Assembly (NCBI GenBank): GCA_037176905.1
Contig: JBBBWG010001648.1
Coordinates: 1 to 34,937, forward strand
DNA from: Azolla pinnata
Taxonomy: Eukaryota; Streptophyta; Polypodiopsida; Salviniales; Salviniaceae
Reading direction: 5' to 3'
DNA length: 34,937 bases
Part shown: one piece after another, positions 21,401-32,600 of the stretch
How the letters are laid out: each line of letters begins with the position of its first letter
How positions within the stretch are numbered: position 1 is the stretch's first letter
The notes under the pieces: generated by a model
Seen by the model: the letters and a program-made list of their open reading frames with translations, nothing else
What the model was told of the DNA's origin: nothing
The model's database searches: none
Position numbers and translations under genes: made by a program

Positions 21401-22254
21401 TTACAAAGCCTGATGAAATGCAGAGAACATAGAATTTGCATGCTTTATTTTCTGCGTCGGTCTGATGGAGGACTAGACCCCCAACCTTCAACTCGAAAGG
21501 AAGGATATGCACACACATGCGTATAACAAATCCTAAACGATAAATAAAGGAAATCAAGAATCTGTTTACTTTATCTTCCACCCTGGTCCGATCAAGGACA
21601 AAATCCTGAATCCACGGATAACACAAAGATAGACCTTCCAGGAAACAAGAAGATCAAGGACTAATCCCTAAACCCGTATAATACGAGCGACAGATCTTAC
21701 CTGGGGAAAAGGATACTCCAGGACGAATCAGGAAAGAAGAGGCGGAATAAATCCATTAAAAGAAAAGAAACGAGAGGAAGCGGAAAAGAGAAAGGAAATG
21801 AAACCAGGTGAGTGGTGAGGATGATCTTGGCGCCATGATCGATGAGATACTTGATGGTGGGCACTGCAGCTCTTATCCTGGTGTCGTCTGTGATATGGAA
21901 CTTGTCATCGAGGGGCACATTCAGATCCACTCGCACAAGCACCCTCTTCCCTCTCAGATCCTTCTCCCCGAGATCTCCCACGCTCCTCTTCTTCTGCTGC
22001 GGCTGCGGCTGCGGCTGCGGCTGCTTCTCGTCCGCCATGGACACGACGAGTGCGGCATTCCTTCCTGCGCTACGCCAGACGAGGGGGGCGGTGCGGAGGA
22101 GTTGGGACTGGGAAGCGATGGAGCTGTGGGAGGAGGAAAGAAGGGAAGAGAGGCGGAGGAAGGCACGGGGCTGTCGAAGCGGCAGAGAAGAAGACGAAGG
22201 AGGAGGAGGAGAGGAGGTGAAGGAAGGAGAAGGGAGCTTGAAGGAGATCGCCAT
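18466..22254 (-). CDS. PGK: Phosphoglycerate kinase, chloroplast-targeted
   Basis: Catalyses 3-phosphoglycerate + ATP to 1,3-bisphosphoglycerate + ADP in the Calvin cycle. Six exons, read on the minus strand: 22254–21805, 20935–20858, 20744–20484, 19674–19357, 19234–19076 and 18660–18466. All lengths are divisible by three (phase-0 introns) and sum to 486 aa plus stop, close to the usual plastid length. Residues 1 to about 72 are a Ser/Pro/Arg-rich transit peptide ending in ALVVSMA. Family motifs are intact: VDLNVPLDD (109–117), TRIRAA, THLGRPKG (across exons 1–2), [44 protein letters not shown] and [10 protein letters not shown]. Two oddities: a QP repeat (residues 78–87) between transit peptide and mature protein, and a C-terminus ending ALDDA, like cytosolic PGKs, without the extra tail of many plastid forms. 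The intron 1 donor (CTG|GTTTCA) is weak, but only it joins THL to GRPKG. Confidence 0.95.
20990..21640. repeat. Degenerate tandem repeat of about 105–115 bp in PGK intron 1
   Basis: Two close copies of 105 bp begin at about 21316 and 21421, sharing GAATTTGCATGCTTTATTTT and CTAGACCCCCAACC. Looser relatives with TGGTCCAATCAA or TGGTCCGATCAA and CCCTAA lie near 21130, 21246 and 21585. The array fills most of the 869-bp intron. Its short open frames are by-products of the repeat. Confidence 0.7.
21997..22020 (-). repeat. Coding hexanucleotide repeat (CTGCGG)4 in PGK exon 1
   Basis: Four perfect CTGCGG units (CCGCAG on the coding strand), flanked by CTG triplets, encode the Gln-Pro repeat at PGK residues 78–87. 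Hexamer gain or loss would keep the frame, so length polymorphism is plausible. Confidence 0.85.
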
Positions 22255-22409
22255 GATCGGAGCGATGGAGCAGAGATCGATCGATCGATCGATCGTCGAT
22301 TCGGTCGGGGAAAATCAGAGCAACTCAGAGCAGAGAGATGGAGAAGACAAAGCATCAAATGCATGCGACGCGTTGATCGGAAGCTGTCTTAACAACCCTA
22401 AAACCTGCT
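22255..22409 (-). promoter_or_regulatory. PGK 5' leader and proximal promoter (inferred)
   Basis: Directly upstream of the PGK start. It has a GATC run at about 22276–22297 and a word (ATGCATG with GTTGATC, 22358–22378) that recurs in the telomere-like array farther upstream. No clear TATA box is seen. Plant telo-box elements (AAACCCTA) begin at about 22394 and continue outward. Confidence 0.4.
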
Positions 22410-22773
22410 CTTAAGAGCCCTGAAACCCTAAAACCCTAAACCCTAAACCCTAAAACCCTGCCCTTGAAACCTTGTCTTAAGAGCCCTGAAACCCTAAACC
22501 CTAAACCCTAAAACCTTGCCCCTGAAACCTTGTCTTAAGAGCCCTGAAACCCTGAAACCTTGTCTTAAGAGCCCTGAAACCCTAAACCCTAAACCCTAAA
22601 ACCCTGCCCCTGAAACTTTGTCTTAAGAGCCCTGAAACCCTAAAACCCTGCCCCTGAAACCTTGTCTTACGAGCCTTGAAACCCTAAACCGTAAAACCCT
22701 GCCCCTGAAACCTTGTCTTAAGAGCCCTGAAACCCTAAACCCTAAAACCTTGCCCCTGAAACCTTGTCTTAAG
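22410..22773. repeat. Telomere-like minisatellite (CTTAAGAGCCCTGAAACCCTAAA units)
   Basis: Seven units begin with CTTAAGAGCC or a variant at 22410, 22476, 22534, 22564, 22622, 22666 and 22717, and the last ends at about 22767. Unit lengths are 66, 58, 30, 58, 44, 51 and 51 bp, close to 30 + 7n. The variable part is the number of plant telomere heptamers (CCCTAAA). All lie in the same orientation upstream of PGK. Confidence 0.9.
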
Positions 22774-23425
22774 ACAAAAGAAATCAATGCATGCTACGTG
22801 TTGATCAGAAACCCTAATAAAAAACCCCAAAACCCTGTCTTCAACAACCCTAGACCCCGAAACCTTGTCTTACAACAAAAATCGATGCGTGTTATGCGTT
22901 GATCGAAACCCTAATCACACCATAAACCCTGTCGTCGTAACAACCCTAAACCTATGCCTTTGCACAAAAATCAACGCATGTATCGATCGAAACCCTGATC
23001 AGACCCTGCATCATGTCATAAGAACCCTAAAAAACCCTCACTTAAGACAAGAGTCGATGCATGTTGATCTAAACTTTGTCTTAAGAACCCGGAAACCCTA
23101 ACTTAAGAGCCCTAGAACCTTGTCTTAAGAAACTTGAACCCCTGTCTTAAGAACCCTGAAACCCTGTCTTAGGAACCCTAAACCCAGAAACCCTAAATCA
23201 CCCGATAACTAAGTACATTGGTCAGGGCCAAAGCAAACCCTAATCAACCCGACCTTGCACCCTTTTCGTAAACCCTAACCCTAGATCGATGTGGGATGTA
23301 AAACAACAGACCCTAGACCTTGAAACCCTAAATTCCAAACGCTGACCCACCTGATAAGTGAGTGCATGGGCAAAGAAGCAAACCCTAATCAACCCAACCC
23401 TGAACCCGGTTCCTAAACCCTTCGA
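22774..23425. repeat. Diverged telomere-like array, outer part
   Basis: AAACCCTAA words continue in longer, more diverged units. Blocks with ATGCATG or ATGCGTG, GTTGATC and AAACCCTAATC recur about 80–100 bp apart (near 22787, 22885, 22976 and 23058). A longer duplicated block with CAAACCCTAATCAACCC occurs near 23233 and 23381. No gene is visible. Confidence 0.75.
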
Positions 23426-24980
23426 CCTAGGATGAAACAAAAGCGCAGTTCCAATCCGAGGTTTTTTTTCTTTTTTACCGAATCGGTCCAGAAGAATCTG
23501 GAGTCAAAACGGAAGCAGACATGCTGCCCCACAAGCCAAGGCCGGACAACAAAGATGAATGTATGGACTTCTCGTCAAGGATGTGGTAAAACAAACAAAA
23601 AAGTCGACGGAAGTGTGTGTTATATATGGTCCCTGACTCCCTGCATGCATGTCCAAAGTCGCTCTGCGTTGCGAATTCGTGCCATGTATCAGTGGTCCGA
23701 ACCCTGGCTTCTCAACTCAACCATGGTTAGGTTAGCACGGAGTTCCCCTTTCTTTTTAATCGAGGTTATTAGTTTTTTACTCGTGGTCCCATTAACCATG
23801 ATTAGCTTCTTGCCAGGGTTTTTTAGTATGGCCATCAAAATCTGAGACGCGGAAACAACTTGCACTCACGATAGCAAAAGCGCATTCTGTAAATAAAACA
23901 CGGTCTAGAATATTACGACGTATTCTACACGTATTTAACCGTTTGAAGCTGTCGAAATTTCAAGCCGAAATTATAAATATTAAGCAGTAATTTTACTAGG
24001 GCCAGACTGTTTTGTCTCGAAAGTGAATATTAGTCGTTCCATGAGCATAAAATTTAAAATTCTACAAGTTTACTGATGCCAAGAAATGGAATCTGAAAAA
24101 TTTTAGTGTATGAAGGCTTGATTAATTGTAATTAAGTGAAATTGTTAACATACTTTGAATTTTAACGTATTTAACAACTATATGCTGAAATACATATCCT
24201 AAGTATTTAGAAGTTTTCTATTAAATACTTTTAAAATACGTAGCATATGTACTTAGTACTGTACATGTGCGAGATGCTACGTGTGTAATAACATTACAAA
24301 AACTGGACTATTTACAGAGGTCTCAAGCACACTTGAATTGTGGGACAACTGTTCAGAATAGAGCCATCAGAACAATTCCAGCTCTGCTTGCTAGCTCTCT
24401 AGCCCCCTCTTCCTATTTTTTTCCCCCAAGCTGCTTTTTTCTGCGCTTCTTCGATCGAGGAAATCGATGCTGGCCCATGTTGAAGTGCCACTCTCTTTGT
24501 CCGACACACGCGGTTTATACAAATCTCTCTCCCTCTACTAGTCTTCGAAGTTTATCTGGCGATTATCATAAGATGGTTTTGTTTTCTTTATTTCTCCGCT
24601 TCTTTTACACGTGTCTTCATGACTATTGTGCTTGCCCAAGGGTCACACACTCCACATCATCGATCGGCTCTTCAAAAGGAGCGCCCACCACCATCAGGCA
24701 CCGAAACCCTTTGCGTATTTTGCCTACATTAATTAAAAGCAACAGTCTTTCTCAGTTGTCGTCAAAGTCGGAGCACATTGGCTTTGGATATGCTCGAGTA
24801 CAATGCTCCTGAGGTTTGACTGAATTTCATTATGAAATTTTGGTTGATCCTTTTTTTTTCCCCTTTTTCCAAACTTAAGATACTACATTAGTTAAAAAAG
24901 AAACTGGATAAATGAGTGTTCGCTTGCCCCTTGTTGCACTACACAACAAAAGTATATATATATCGGAAAGAACTTACAAT
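23426..24980. other. Intergenic DNA, no supported gene
   Basis: The longest frames (23432–23845 and 24267–24812, plus strand) lack recognisable motifs. The second starts from GTG, not ATG. Sequence at 24360–24720 is C/T-rich and promoter-like, but no exon follows. Confidence 0.4.
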
Positions 24981-25325
24981 GAGGATCCATTAGATCTCTC
25001 TCTATACAATTATAGGTCGAAATTTCGGTTGCTCTTGAATTTATCCTTTTTGTATCACTTATAAGTGTAAAAACCTGCTTGTGCAGTTACTTTATCTCAA
25101 AATCCGTTTTCAGTATCCCCGCATACAAGAGCACTCGAATATTATCCATCGCGCGATGAGGATCCATTGGATCGCTATATACAACTATATGTCGAAGTTT
25201 CGGTTGATCTTGCATTTATCCTGTTTGCATAAGTGCAAAAAACCTGCTTGTATAGGTATTTAATCTCGAAATTAGTAAATTTGAGTATCCCACATACAAG
25301 AGCACTCGATCATTATCCGTCACAA
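24981..25325 (+). repeat. 177-bp tandem duplication
   Basis: Two copies start GAGGATCCATT at 24981 and 25158. Shared words in order: GTCGAA, TTTCGGTTG, AACCTGCTTGT and ACATACAAGAGCACTCGA with small changes. The length is typical of plant satellite monomers, but only two copies are present. Confidence 0.8.
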
Positions 25326-25561
25326 AGATTGAAAAGAAAGCACGTTTAATAGAACATAATTAATATATTCATCGAGCCAAGCCGAAACATGATCAAATCA
25401 TAAAGAGACATACACAATTATATTTACAAAGCATCATGCTATAACCATAGTTCGTAATATTTGCACACTTGTTAAATATCATACGTGGATAGACAAATGA
25501 GTAATGAATGCGAATGATGATACGGATATAAATCTTTGTCTTTTTAAAATTATTTTGCTAC

Positions 25562-25625
25562 TTAAACTGAGATCAGTGGTAAGGTTTATGGTTATCACCT
25601 TATGAAACAAGGTCCAAATCCCTTT
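25562..25625 (+). mobile_element. tRNA-derived SINE-like fragment
   Basis: GATCAGTGGTAAGG at 25571–25584 resembles a pol III A-box, and GGTCCAAATCC at 25611–25621 resembles a B-box about 40 bp later. The sequence between, with GTTATCACCTTATGA, recalls tRNA-related plant SINE heads. I do not see a tRNA cloverleaf, a tail or target duplications. Confidence 0.4.
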
Positions 25626-25860
25626 GTTTCAATTATTTTCTTCTCCCCAATCCTCACAAAATCTTGCCTCCCTCACACTCTCTTCTCTCTCTATCTCTTT
25701 GGCGAATGGTTCTTAGTGTCTCTTTCGATGCTCGAATTATTGTTCCATTCTCAAATGTGAATGCATATAAGAATGTGAATGTTACGAACCATAACTATAA
25801 TAACTAACAAATCGAAGAAAAATGCGGTAGGAGAAGTTCGACTTGTATATTAGATTAATG

Positions 25861-26530
25861 GGAGAATTACCAAAAAACGCCTAACAGAATTATAAATTAC
25901 ATTTTAATGCTTAAAAGTCAACACCCAATTAATTCCCTTAGTATAACCTTAATTGATTTTATTCTTAATCGCTCCCCACTAATTGATCCTGATCGATTCC
26001 CTTACTATATTCGAGCAACAAAAGTTAGTACTTTTTGGATCGAATCAATTGATTAACGCGATAATTTGGTGCTAATCGATCGATAGACCGTTAACCAATC
26101 AGTTCATTTGAAGCTAATTGAGCTCACAATTAACTGATTCGGTGTTAATCGATCAATCGCACATTGAATTTTAAAACTTGGCATCGATCCCTTTGCTTCG
26201 ATTGTCTCGTTCGAAGCTATCTCATGCAGGTCTCCGGGATTCTGATGCCGTCCTTTCAGGTCATGCAATCACCCGTTCGTTAGCATCCTTTTCAGCTGGC
26301 ATCACAAGTCTACCTTCCAGATTCTGGCCTTGTCTTCCAGTGGATTCGCCAATCTACAGCAGGGTGTAGCAAGCATGAATCGTGTCAAGACGAAGCGGGG
26401 CAGAGCTTATACGGCTCCTGCGGCACTAATCCAGCACCGATTGCCGAAATGATCCATAATTTCCAGTTTTAGCAGGCGTTGAAATGCAATTTACAGTTTT
26501 GTCAGGCGTTGTTTTTGGGTTAATTTTCCT
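25861..26530. mobile_element. About 670-bp non-autonomous element bounded by long inverted repeats
   Basis: The left arm (25861–25916) and the reverse complement of the right arm (26463–26530) share, in order, GGAgAATTA, CAAAAA, CGCCT-ACA-AA, TAAATT-CATTT-AA and GC-TAAAA. The interior is AT-rich, has no transposase frame, and repeats GGTGYTAATCGATC twice (26069 and 26141). This fits a MITE-like or Mutator-like non-autonomous DNA transposon. Target duplications are not clear, and two independent repeat copies in opposite orientation would look similar. Confidence 0.5.
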
Positions 26531-26687
26531 CGAATCAATATAGAGATATATAGAAGATTGGGGATATGCCGGGAATCGAACCTTGGTCCCAATGAAGAAG
26601 AGGAGGATTTTCCACTTGGCAATTTTATCTCTTCTTCTTCTTCTTCTTCTTCTTCTTCTTTCTTCTTCTTCTTGTTTCTGAGTTTCC
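26531..26687 (+). promoter_or_regulatory. tAPX core promoter and pyrimidine-rich 5' leader (inferred)
   Basis: A TATA-like word (ATATATAGAAG) lies at about 26546–26556. A (CTT)n tract at 26629–26673 precedes the ATG at 26688. At 26568–26585 the minus strand carries GGTTCGATTCCC, a pol III B-box match. The region begins where the inverted-repeat element ends, so part of the promoter may be transposon-derived. Confidence 0.4.
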
Positions 26688-29600
26688 ATGGCGGCTGCTC
26701 CTCCTGCTCCTGCTCCTGCGCTTCGCTGCTCCGCCGTCCTCGCATCATCGCCTCCTCCTTCCCTCCACCTCCAGCTGCTGCGCCTGCGCTCTCCCCGTCC
26801 TTCCGCTATCCTCTGCAGCTCCAAGGCCTCCCCCTTCTTCACGCCTCTCCTTTACCGCAAGGTGCGCTTCCTCTCCTCCCCGTTCTCCCTTTGCTTCATT
26901 TCCACTGCATTTCTGATCCCTGGACTGCCCCCCCACTCTCTCGCTTTGTATATTGTATACTGATATCACCTGAAGTGGTGATACATGGTTATTATTCGAG
27001 ATCGCATCTTTGCACAGAGCAATCCGGCACGTTTTCTGCACTGGCTAGTAAGGTTTGTGGCTCAGGGTTTCCGACACTGGGCCTCCGTTTTCAGGTTTAG
27101 GGTTTGGCATGGCTGAAATTGGATATGTGCTTACAAGTTCCCTGAGAGTTTTACGGTTTCCAACCTCCTTCAGAAGAATCGTAGGTCAGATGCGCAGGAG
27201 ACTGGAAATAAATTCTTCTTTATTAAGATCCTGCAGACACATTGTTTAGAGTTCAATGTGAGATGATTGATAAATCCATGCACACGAGGGTGAAGGAAAT
27301 GCTTGCTTCCCTTTGGATGTCGGAGCTCCTTTCAATGCTATTAGAAAGGCCTTGAAATCTGCTCATGTTCCGTGTACGAGGGATGTGCGCTCACGAGGTT
27401 CAACATATCAATACGTTTTCTTCTGAAATGGTTTGGATCTACAAAGCAATCATTGTTCCATGATTTAGGGGTTAAGGATCAATCTATGTAAAAGAACACT
27501 GGATATCCACTTCTCTTCCTAGACAGTTTTGCTCTGTAACGGCTCCTTAGACTGCCATTCAGCTCAATGTACGATCGAATGAAAATTCAGATGTGCTTTC
27601 CCTCCATGTATTGCACAGTTTAAGTTCACATGTTCCTTCCCAACAATTAAACCGAGTTTTATGGATTAGGAACGGGCACTTCTTCCATGGCTCGAAGATT
27701 GTTAGGTACATTTCAAAAACATTTGCAGAGTCTCCATACATTTATTTTCTATGCAAGACTGGAAATGCCTCATTTTTTTCCTAAGAGGTTTCAGTCTGTC
27801 TGAAGCCACTTAATCTTGTAAATACGTCCATAGATATATAGACTTGGAAATGCGTCAACGAGGGTTTGGAATGCTGTAATTTTTAATCTGCAAGGGGAGT
27901 CGTGTGGTGTGAATGGAACGTCGAATGCTGCTGTGCTTAAACGATTACATTTCTTTAATAAGCGGATGAGATTTCCTTTTTCCAGAATGCATGGACTGGC
28001 AGTAGTGACATGGAATTACGTCCCACCACCATGGCTTTTTCCTGCACCAAGCCCTCGATGCTATGATACTTCATTGAAACGTTTTGCAGTAGTGAAAACT
28101 GTACAACCGTTATTGAATGAATTGGTGGAGGTTGTTGTGGGTTATGTTTTGTGCCAGTGTGACTGAACGGCTAAGCCTCTTGCCGTGTATGTTATCGATT
28201 CCATTCATAGGATGCAGTTTTTTGATGTGTAATACTATGGCTGCATATGGTTTCATATGCTTTAATGTGGATGAGATGCAAGGATATGCCACATACCATG
28301 CAGCTGTTGTTCATGGGTGCAGAGATGGTGGCTGCGACCACCTCACAAGGATATGTCACATACTGTGCGGCTGGCTGCTGATCATGGGTGCTGAGATAGT
28401 GGCTGATAGACGGTAGTCTGTAATGTAGGATGTTGACCTAATGCAATTTTTGGAGTAGGTTGCAGGTGTTGACAGCTTACTGCTGATCATTACTATGGAT
28501 GCATAGGGCATTACAGTCTATAAAGAGCGGGCTTATGCTTATACTGGTTATATGCTGCAATAATATGAGGGCATATGTTTGCACAAATTGTGCGTAAAGG
28601 GAACACTAGGCGGCACATGTTGTTTCTGCATATAGGTTTCTTTCAGGTTTCTGAATATATCGAGAAAGGAACTTCTGCTCGTGGGCAGTATAGCAACAAG
28701 AATCTGTCTACAAGTTCTTTCTCTTTCATTTTTTCTTGATTCATCTGCTTTTATGGTCCTCAAGAGAGTGATTTATGTACATGTGAAGTAGTATTGCAGA
28801 AGAATGAAAATTTGTACATAACTGGGAATGCAGTTTGTCATGCTTTGGGAATTAAATCTGCACAGGGCATCATATGAATCAGGTACGTCACATGGCTTAG
28901 GCTTATGTACATAAATTGTGCTCGCAGAAGCTCCTTATACAAAGGAAAGGTGTCAATTCCGGCAGGAATGGGGCCGACATCTTTGTCACCAGATCTTCTT
29001 ATCAGGAACAATTGAAGAAAGCTAAAGAAGACTTAAAGGAGCTCATTAAGGAAACCTATTGCAGTCCAATTCTGGTATATAACGGTAAATTATATCTTGC
29101 ATTGGGCTTATTAATTCCAGAGTTCACATAAAAAATTTGTGATACATTTTCTTGTTGTGATCTTGGTTTCTAACACAATTAGTATTGTTGCTGTGACAAC
29201 TTCATGGAAAATATGGCCGAAATTTTCCTTTTTCTGAATTTCCGGGCTGTTTTTCTTCTCTCAAAAAGCCCTTGCTCAACTTCAAAAGGACCCACCAATT
29301 CCTCAATCATATATGCCATTTGTGAATACCTGGTTGATTGGTCCTCTTTTTCTCTTGATTGAGGGTTGGCCAGTGGGAATGAGTGAAGCTTCAAGGAAGT
29401 TTAAGAGTATTAGAAATTTAGTGTTTCTAATACTCTTTTATGGTGTTGTGTCTAGATACGGTTAGGTTGGCATGACGCTGGTACATATGACAAGTCCATT
29501 GCAGAATGGCCAGCTAGAGGTGGTGCAAATGGTAGTCTAAGCTATGAGATCGTCCAAAAACATGCAGCGAATGCAGGTAAAACATATGTTTGATCGGTGC

Positions 29601-32600
29601 ATGAGTTGATGATACTAAAATATGAGGCATGATATTGAAATGTATTCGATTAGTGTTTTTTCTACTTCTCCAATTATGACGTAGTACATGGGAGATCATG
29701 ATTTCTGTGAAATATGTGTGTAATTGGTGGGTGCATATTTACAAACCAAACTCTGAGATACTACGAAAGCTCTGACACAATGTGTGTTTGGCTGGTGCAT
29801 TCCTGCTATCAGAAGCTATAAAATAATCTAGAAATATGGTGGTAAATGGATGTTACCTTAGTGCATATTGCTAGCCTGAGCTTTAATATAGAATGAAAAC
29901 ACACTGGTAATATGCATTTGATTAATGCAGTTTTAGTAGCTAGTAGCCCTATCTGTAAAAAAATTGTGCTGCATTTGTTGTGTTTATATTGGTGTTTGAG
30001 TTGTGTATTTTCATATGATGCTTCCATGTATGACCATATCACTTGATATGAAGATTCCATTTAATGTTTTATCTTTAAGGACTCAACAATGCTTTGAAAC
30101 TCATTACGCCTATTAAGGAGAAGTACCCAAGCATTACCTGGGCTGATTTATTTCAGCTTGCCAGTGCAACTGCCATTGAGGTTTGAATCTTGTATGATTT
30201 TGTGATTTTTATGATGTATTTTAGTTTATATAATAGTGTTTAAGGAACCGAAGTATGATTATTTTCTGTTTATGTTATGCTGAAACATGCATAAAATTTC
30301 AAGATTAATTACTAGTGTAAATATCTATGAAAACCACGACCTGTTTTTCAACATAGACTTGTCGGCACTTCAATAATTTTGCTATTCAGATTTAGTCTAA
30401 AGCGAGAAAAATACTCTAGAATGTAAGATGTCATATGTTTTACCTGGTTTTGGCTACATAACATTTTTTGAGATTAACTAATACATTGTAAATATCTATG
30501 AAAACCATGACCTGTTTTGCAACATAGTCTTGTCTTAGTGATTTGGCTCTAAAAACTGGGTTTTATCACATTTGCAGGAGTCAGGAGGGCCCAAAATTCC
30601 AATGAAATATGGCAGGGTTGATATACCAGGTCCTGAAGCTTGTCCACCTGAGGGTAATCTTCCAGGTATAAAAACGATTTCTGTCATTGATACATTGAAC
30701 CAGAGCTTGTGAAATTTGCGGCATAGAACTGTGTTTAACCTCCATTTACAGATGCAGGCCCACCATCACCAGCAGATCACCTACGCAAAGTGTTTTATCG
30801 GATGGGTTTATCGGACAAGGTAGTATAAGAAATTAGACTCTAGTTCTGGTTGGTACACAGTATTTTGCTTACTTGTGTTGGGCCTGGTTTAACTTGTTAG
30901 GAAATTGTAGCATTATCTGGTGCCCATACACTAGGAAGATCTAGACCTGAACGTAGTGGTTGGGGGAAGTCTTCAACAAAGTATACTGTGAGAATATCTA
31001 TTTTGGGAGATGATTATGTGTATTCCATTCTGGCAAGGAGGTGAATATAATCTTCAAATATATTCTATTGCTATTTTGCAGAAAGATGGTCCAGGAAATC
31101 CTGGAGGGCAATCATGGACTCCACAATGGCTACAGTTTGATAACTCCTATTTTAAGGTGCATTACACATCGGACTCCCCTGAGTTTATATTGATTCTTAC
31201 CAATTGCCTCTGCTTATATCCCTGGAAGAGATTTAGAAAAATGGATTGCCTGTTTAACTGCCGAATTAACACATGCATACATTGAGAAAAAGGAGATGAA
31301 TTGACCGACTGTATAGTAAAGCTGAAATGACCAAGTTAGACTCAGTGAAATAAGAAAAAAACACGTGGATATTTTGTAGTTCCTTTCTTGATTCAAAATG
31401 TTTCTACATCTTCACAGGAAATAAAAGCTAAGCGCGATGAAGACCTACTGGTTCTTCCAACAGATGCTGTTCTTTTTGAAGATGCCGGCTTTAAGGCACG
31501 TTTTACATACCTAAATTATTTATTTACATGGTTTCGTGGCATGCTTAGGATGTGTTTTAAAAGGCATGTATAAACTATATTGTCAACACTGTCATTGACT
31601 TGGCTATCATGAAATATCTTAATATTTGTCAAGATATCCACAAGCATGGCCTGTGAACATCACAAAGACATTTTCTAAAACTTGGAGTTCTCAATAGATT
31701 TACTCGTGCACAAACCCTGGTTAGGTTTATTGATTCAAGGGGATCTGTATGATTTTGAGGTTTCTATTCATTCCATTGTTTTGGACTCGCTCTTTGAGAT
31801 TTGTTACTAGATAAGGTTTCATGTTTCATCTTTTGTTTGTTGTGTACATCCGACATCTGTATGTTTTCTGGTTACAAAAGTTGGCTAAAGAAATGTGTGT
31901 AAAACCTGTCCCATAGTTTTATATACCTTCTCTTCTTGTCGTCAAGATTGAATGGAAATTTCGTTTTAAGCCATGCGCATCTTTGCTTTTGCAACAATCA
32001 GTGAAATTTGTCGTTGGCGTTGGTATAGCCATTTATAGAAGTGGGGCAATTCAGCTCGGAGTGAGATCCTCTTCCTCCAAACTTTTGTCCTGCTTAATCA
32101 ATTGGAAATTACTGAATCTGGATATAGAGTTATGCAAGAATCTGATGTAGGTTTCTGGCCAAATTTCTGGGTATGCATCTCTTGCAGCTTACCAACTGAT
32201 CTTACAGTACCATTCAGCCTCTGAAATTTTGTGTCCTTACACATTACATTCTACAAAATGTTGTGTTTTCCAAAGGAAGGAATGCTTAATTCCTTTACAA
32301 TAATTTGTCCTCGGAAACATTTGTAGGGCATAAATCTATGAGAAGCACCTCCGTTTGTACAGTATTGTTCTTTACTGGCTCAAAAATTTCTTGTCAATAC
32401 AATTTGGCACCATTCAGTATTCCTACATAGAGAAACGATTTGTTTATTGTTTCTTGGTAGGTCTATGCTGAAAAGTATGCTGAAGATCAAGAAGCCTTCT
32501 TCAAAGACTACGCTGAAGCTCATGCAAAGCTTAGTGAGCTGGGTGCGAAGTTTGATCCTTCCCAGGTATGAGAATCATCTAGCCTCTCATCAGTTGACTA

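Noticed and set aside
21697-22414. Long plus-strand frames opposite PGK exon 1
   Set aside because: They are the antisense shadow of a GC-rich transit-peptide exon with strong family identity on the minus strand.
23432-23845. 137-codon plus-strand frame near the telomere-like array
   Set aside because: Begins in a simple run of T, has no recognisable motif and no promoter or splice context.
24267-24812. 181-codon plus-strand frame
   Set aside because: It opens at GTG and not ATG, and its Ser/Phe/Leu-rich translation matches nothing known to me. A chance frame in C/T-rich DNA is likelier.
26560-26600. Possible tRNA gene on the minus strand
   Set aside because: A T-loop/B-box match is present, but the T-stem does not pair properly and no acceptor stem or anticodon arm can be built. 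At most it is a SINE-like trace.
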